Source: HGM04593 sp045591315 (GTDB lineage: Bacteria; Bacteroidota; Bacteroidia; Bacteroidales; Bacteroidaceae). Taken from it: a stretch of DNA of 64,000 nt. Where the stretch lies: the NCBI GenBank assembly GCA_045591315.1, contig JAZNSN010000029.1, positions 1 through 64,000 on the forward strand, read 5' to 3'. Made by a program: the position numbers and the translations under genes. The notes below the pieces were generated by a model. The model was not told where the DNA came from. It saw only the letters and a program-made list of their open reading frames with translations, and made no database searches. Positions 60,293 through 64,000 of the stretch are shown piece by piece. Each line of letters starts with the position of its first letter. Position 1 is the stretch's first letter.

Positions 60293-60942
60293 AAGAAATA
60301 GGGAAAGATATAAAAGTAAAAGATGTTGTTGAAGGTGTTGCTAAATCTGTAATATCAACAGTACCGTTTGTAAATAACTTCACTCAAATTGTTGAAACTG
60401 TCAAAGGTAATGTGTTGCAAAGAAGATATGAAAAGTGGCAAGAACTGGTTGAACAACGACTGTCTAAACTTTCACAAGAAATCGTATCTAAACTCGGAAA
60501 TAACGAATGTTTCGCAACGACTTTAATTAAAACAACGGAACTTGCATCAAAAACAAACAGTAAAAAAATGGAGTATCTTGCAAATGCTGTTAAATATTTT
60601 GCAGAGAGTGAGACTGATGAAGATACCCTAATAATATTACTGAACTGCATAGATAAATATACCATCTCACACACATTGATATTAAAATACTTAGAAAACC
60701 CTGCTCTATTTTCTGACGGAAAAGATTATATGTGTGGTGGCGTTTTTACTTATTTTGACAACCACTACCCTGATTTTAATAGTCAATTAAGAACTATCAT
60801 ACTTCAAGACTTATATCGTGATGGTTTGGTGACAATTGATTCAGATGCTACAATGTCAAGAAGTGGAATGGAGGCAAAAAGAACAACAAATTTAGGAGAT
60901 TTATTCATTACGATATTTGGGATTGAAAATGGAAACCAATAG
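60289..60942 (+). CDS. unknown protein in type I restriction operon
   Basis: 217 residues, overlapping hsdM by 4 bp and hsdS by 14 bp, so it is translated as part of the operon. Residues about 10-30 are mildly hydrophobic (VVEGVAKSVISTVPFVNNF) and the rest is helical (EKWQELVEQRLSKLSQEIVS). No known domain is seen. The tight packing suggests it works with the restriction complex, perhaps as an accessory or control factor. Confidence 0.65.
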   Translation: MKEIGKDIKVKDVVEGVAKSVISTVPFVNNFTQIVETVKGNVLQRRYEKWQELVEQRLSKLSQEIVSKLGNNECFATTLIKTTELASKTNSKKMEYLANAVKYFAESETDEDTLIILLNCIDKYTISHTLILKYLENPALFSDGKDYMCGGVFTYFDNHYPDFNSQLRTIILQDLYRDGLVTIDSDATMSRSGMEAKRTTNLGDLFITIFGIENGNQ

Positions 60943-62215
60943 AGAGATGGTGAATAGTGGTATCCCTTGGATTGGGGATATACCAATGGAATGGAATAAT
61001 GCCAAATATAGATATTCGGGAATATTTATAAAAGGGAAATTACCAAACGAGCAAAATGTTGAGCAACTTGGAAAACCAATTATTGGTGCCTCGGAGATGC
61101 TTGGCAGGGAGTTTCGTAATTTTTCCATAGATGAGAATGTCCCAACTTGTCAGAAAGAAGATGTACTTATACTTTGGGATGGAGCCAATGCCGGAATTGT
61201 AGCAAACAATTGTGAGGGCATAGTATCTTCAACAGTCGTTAAGTATGTGTGTACAGACAAAAAATTTGATACCAAATACTTATTCTATTTGTTAAAAAAT
61301 GGAGAGTCATTTTTTAAGAGTAAAGTTAATGGAACCACTATTCCACATATGAGCCCAAAATACATTGATGAATATCTATGTGTTCAGCCACCACTTGATG
61401 AGCAGCAGAGGATTGCAGAGTTCTTGGATAGAAAGTGTGGTGAGATTGATGAAATGATTGCGTTACAGGAGAAGGTAATTGAGGAGTTGAAGGCATACAA
61501 GCAGTCGGTTATCACCGAAGCCGTAACCATAGGCTTAAATCCCGCTGCCCCAATGCGTGATAGTGGCATAGAGTGGATAGGACAAATCCCTGAACATTGG
61601 AAGATTGAACCATTAAAATATAATTTTAATAGACGCTCTGAAAGAAATAATCCTATTATCACAACGGAACGCTTATCTCTATCAATCGACAAAGGTGTAA
61701 CACTATATTCAGAGAAAACAACTAATCTTGATAGGTTTAAGGAGGATTTTACTCAATATCAATTAGCATACCCTAATGACATCGTATTGAATTGTATGAA
61801 TATGATTGTTGGGGCTGTTGGATTGTCTAAATACTTGGGATGCGTTAGTCCTGTCTATTATGTTATCTATCCTTCTAATTGCAAAGTAGATTCGGAATAC
61901 TATTCATATATGCTAAACGCTCCAACAATAAGAGGCGTATACTATAGTTATGGTAAAGGCATTTATGCCATTGAACGAGGAGAAGGAAGGGTTAACACCT
62001 GTCGTCTAAAAGTATCATACGATGATTTTGGTAGGCTCGATATTCCTATTCCACCTATTGAGGAACAAAAGAATATTGTGTCATATATCAAAGAGAAGTG
62101 TGCAAATATTGATAGCCTAATCCAAACCAAACAATCAAAGATTGATAGCCTCAAAGAGTATAAGAAGTCTATCATCTACGAATATGTAACAGGCAAACGA
62201 GAAGTAAATGAATAA
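60929..62215 (+). CDS. hsdS: type I restriction specificity subunit
   Basis: 428 residues from the ATG at 60929. Two target recognition domains, each starting with a similar phrase (NSGIPWIGDIPMEW and DSGIEWIGQIPEHW), and two conserved helical arms (LDEQQRIAEFLDRKCGEID; IEEQKNIVSYIKEKCANID). The two-domain layout reads a split DNA target and binds HsdM and HsdR. Domains look intact; no second hsdS copy or inverted repeat for shuffling is seen in the window. Confidence 0.93.
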   Translation: METNREMVNSGIPWIGDIPMEWNNAKYRYSGIFIKGKLPNEQNVEQLGKPIIGASEMLGREFRNFSIDENVPTCQKEDVLILWDGANAGIVANNCEGIVSSTVVKYVCTDKKFDTKYLFYLLKNGESFFKSKVNGTTIPHMSPKYIDEYLCVQPPLDEQQRIAEFLDRKCGEIDEMIALQEKVIEELKAYKQSVITEAVTIGLNPAAPMRDSGIEWIGQIPEHWKIEPLKYNFNRRSERNNPIITTERLSLSIDKGVTLYSEKTTNLDRFKEDFTQYQLAYPNDIVLNCMNMIVGAVGLSKYLGCVSPVYYVIYPSNCKVDSEYYSYMLNAPTIRGVYYSYGKGIYAIERGEGRVNTCRLKVSYDDFGRLDIPIPPIEEQKNIVSYIKEKCANIDSLIQTKQSKIDSLKEYKKSIIYEYVTGKREVNE

Positions 62216-63503
62216 CTCCAAGAATATGCCAATCGCTTACCACGCAAGGTGGTGTGTGCCTGAATATAGTTCTGTTTATCAAAAAGTGATAAATAAGGAG
62301 TATATGGGTACACTCTATTACTATGGTAATAAAGATTCTGTATTGGAATTATATATAGTGCCACCTATTATTAGCGAAAGTATATCAGATTCGAATATCG
62401 TATTTGGATTGGATGCAGATAAACGTAAGTTCTCAATTTTTAATGCAAAATCAGTTCATGCATTTGATTTTAGGAAATTTGTTCTTAAAGCGGATTATTT
62501 TGTTATTGGATATGAACCCGAGCCTGTCAAATCACCTCATGAGAAGTTATATACTCGTTGTTATGTAGAATATCCATATTTAAGAGATTGGGTATTTAAG
62601 GATGTGTTTCAACCAGAAAAAATAAACAATTCTTTTACTTGGAATATAAGCAATGGGTTGAATTTTGTTGCAGAAATAGAGGATGGTATAAGATTGAGAA
62701 TAACATCAAGCGAAACACATAAAAAAGAGGATTTCAAATTCTGTATTGAACAAACAACAAAAATATATTTTGAATCGGATGAACCTCAATCAATATATAA
62801 ATTTACAACTTTGATTGCAGAGTTCTCACGTTTCTTGTCAATAGCAACGTTTAGCAAACACTCACCTACAGCCGTTTTTCTTAAAAGAAAGGATGCAAGA
62901 TACCCTCATTTGGCTGAACAGTTAATGTTCCCAGTAAAAACCACGGATAAACCTTTGGGGAATGTTGTCAAGTTTGATGAAATATTTGTTAGAAAACCTG
63001 AGATTTTACGACGTTGGCACGATTGCTATGAGCAGATGTCTCCTATTACAAAGTATTTGGAACAGGCTGTAACAGAGCAGAAAGATGAATTCGATTCTCC
63101 TGATTTCTTGATTATAGCACAAGCTTTAGACGGTTATCATAAGAGATTTGTAAACAAGAAAGATGGAAAGGATATACGAAAATATAATGAGCAAATAGAA
63201 AAACTTTTAAAGCATTTTAAAGGTGTTCTATTGTTGGAAAAGTGTAATTTGGATGCAGAGATACTAACTCATTCAAGGCACAAATACTCCCATCTGATTC
63301 CTGATGATGAAACTAAGAATGTTGAAAAGGCGGTAGATGGCGAGGAATTGTATTACCTGACAAAAAAATGTATCGTACTTTTGACTTGCTGTATTCTTGA
63401 CAATCTTGGGTTAACCGTTGAAGAAATAAATGTTTGCTTTGAGAATTCAGTTGTTGAAAGAATGGTAAATGACATACCATTTTGGTACACTGATGAGAAA
63501 TAA
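62208..63503 (+). CDS. ApeA-like HEPN protein
   Basis: 431 residues. The N-terminal part (YHARWCVPEYSSVYQKVINK, EYMGTLYYYGNKDSVLELYI) fits the ApeA N-terminal domain pattern, in which a W.P start leads into a 'GTL...LEL' strand pair. The C-terminal part is helical and has the HEPN motif RHKYSH (Arg357, His362, an Rx4H RNase signature). E. coli ApeA is an abortive infection RNase that acts on phage infection. Overlap with hsdS by 8 bp and hsdR 15 bp downstream make it part of the restriction operon, perhaps a second barrier when restriction fails. Confidence 0.7.
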   Translation: MNNSKNMPIAYHARWCVPEYSSVYQKVINKEYMGTLYYYGNKDSVLELYIVPPIISESISDSNIVFGLDADKRKFSIFNAKSVHAFDFRKFVLKADYFVIGYEPEPVKSPHEKLYTRCYVEYPYLRDWVFKDVFQPEKINNSFTWNISNGLNFVAEIEDGIRLRITSSETHKKEDFKFCIEQTTKIYFESDEPQSIYKFTTLIAEFSRFLSIATFSKHSPTAVFLKRKDARYPHLAEQLMFPVKTTDKPLGNVVKFDEIFVRKPEILRRWHDCYEQMSPITKYLEQAVTEQKDEFDSPDFLIIAQALDGYHKRFVNKKDGKDIRKYNEQIEKLLKHFKGVLLLEKCNLDAEILTHSRHKYSHLIPDDETKNVEKAVDGEELYYLTKKCIVLLTCCILDNLGLTVEEINVCFENSVVERMVNDIPFWYTDEK

Positions 63504-63518
63504 TTAACAACACCATAT

Positions 63519-64000
63519 ATGGAAACCAAGGAAAAGAACTTTGAGAATGACATTGAAACCTATTTGCTCTCACATGGATACCGTAAGGGAACAATGGCTA
63601 CATACGACAAGCAGAGGGCGATAGATATGCCTGTGCTTGTGGAATTTATCCAAGCCACACAGCCAAAGATGTGGGAACGCTATGTAAATGTCTATGGCGA
63701 TAAGGCAGAAAAACAACTCTATACCATCTTTCAACAGAATGTTGAGCAGAACGGTTTGGTTCACGTTCTTAGATATGGTGTTAAGGATAGAGGTATGGAT
63801 TTGCGTTTTGCTTACTTTGCTCCTGCTTCTAATCTGAATGAAGAACTTGTTCTGAAATATAAGAGCAATATCCTCACGTGCACCCGTCAGTTCTCATACT
63901 CCACACAGAATCATAACACCATAGATGTTGTTCTGTCCTTGAATGGTATTCCTGTGGTTGCATTGGAGTTAAAAAATCAACTTACAGGGCAGTCGGTAGA
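63519..64000 (+). CDS. hsdR: type I restriction endonuclease subunit, 5' part (cut by window end)
   Basis: The first 160 codons only, starting METKEKNFENDIETYLLSHGYR. NHNTIDVVLSLNGIPVVALELKNQLTGQSV in pieces is the PD-ExK nuclease core of HsdR (Asp, then ELKN). The helicase motor lies beyond the window. HsdR moves DNA and cuts far from the unmethylated target. Confidence 0.9.
   Translation, partial: METKEKNFENDIETYLLSHGYRKGTMATYDKQRAIDMPVLVEFIQATQPKMWERYVNVYGDKAEKQLYTIFQQNVEQNGLVHVLRYGVKDRGMDLRFAYFAPASNLNEELVLKYKSNILTCTRQFSYSTQNHNTIDVVLSLNGIPVVALELKNQLTGQSV

Noticed and set aside
60929..62215. Shufflon-type switching of hsdS
   Set aside because: Only one hsdS is in the window, with no inverted repeats or recombinase beside it; the sequence past 64000 is not visible.

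Overview
The window looks like a Bacteroidales chromosome (Prevotella/Bacteroides type). Signs of this are the nine-gene ATP synthase operon in the order beta-epsilon-small membrane protein-a-c-b-delta-alpha-gamma, several TAnnTTTG promoter boxes, BspA-type leucine-rich-repeat proteins, a DUF4252-like/ECF sigma cluster, an AspT/AspD pair and a CXXX-repeat radical SAM peptide island. All calls come from reading the sequence; no database search was run.

Layout. 1-480: non-coding DNA with strong RNA-like secondary structure. 485-5613: a plus-strand cluster of secreted proteins, an LRR surface protein, an ECF sigma factor and a probable membrane anti-sigma factor. 5756-9044 (minus): ketopantoate reductase family protein, a membrane Ser/Thr kinase fused to leucine-rich repeats, and a probable DNA-binding protein. 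9.3-9.7 kb: a repeat and a nuclease remnant. 9697-14266 (minus): an AT-rich island coding two Cys-every-fourth-residue precursor peptides with twin-arginine signals, a radical SAM/SPASM maturase, a second SPASM-like maturase, a small modification-system protein and its own TatA and TatC. Just upstream are perfect 18-bp inverted repeats around a 152-bp segment that holds a promoter-like box, followed by a tyrosine recombinase of the phase-variation type (14522-15721). I infer that the peptide operon may be switched on and off by DNA inversion.

15853-28673 and 36064-44614 carry virion genes of a short-tailed phage. The left part has large terminase, scaffold-like protein, capsid, tail-tube-like proteins, holin, spanin-like lipoprotein and an S24 repressor. 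The right part has internal virion proteins, a 1743-residue polyvalent protein with a metallopeptidase motif, and portal. The intact ATP synthase operon (28968-36008) lies between them. I recognise no replication genes, no phage integrase and no endolysin, so this is a split or domesticated prophage, possibly a particle-forming remnant. Three AGCC-N6-GGCT palindromes in its control regions may be repressor operators.

44.6-55.2 kb is housekeeping: 81-bp tandem repeats, DNA ligase, dapA, a TIGR02757 protein, malic enzyme, then aspartate decarboxylase and the aspartate/alanine antiporter on the minus strand, separated by seven-base tandem repeats. 55.2-64.0 kb is an AT-rich defence region: an ATPase with DUF4143-like tail, a DUF2971 protein, and a type I restriction-modification operon (hsdM, unknown gene, hsdS, an ApeA-like HEPN gene, hsdR cut by the window end).
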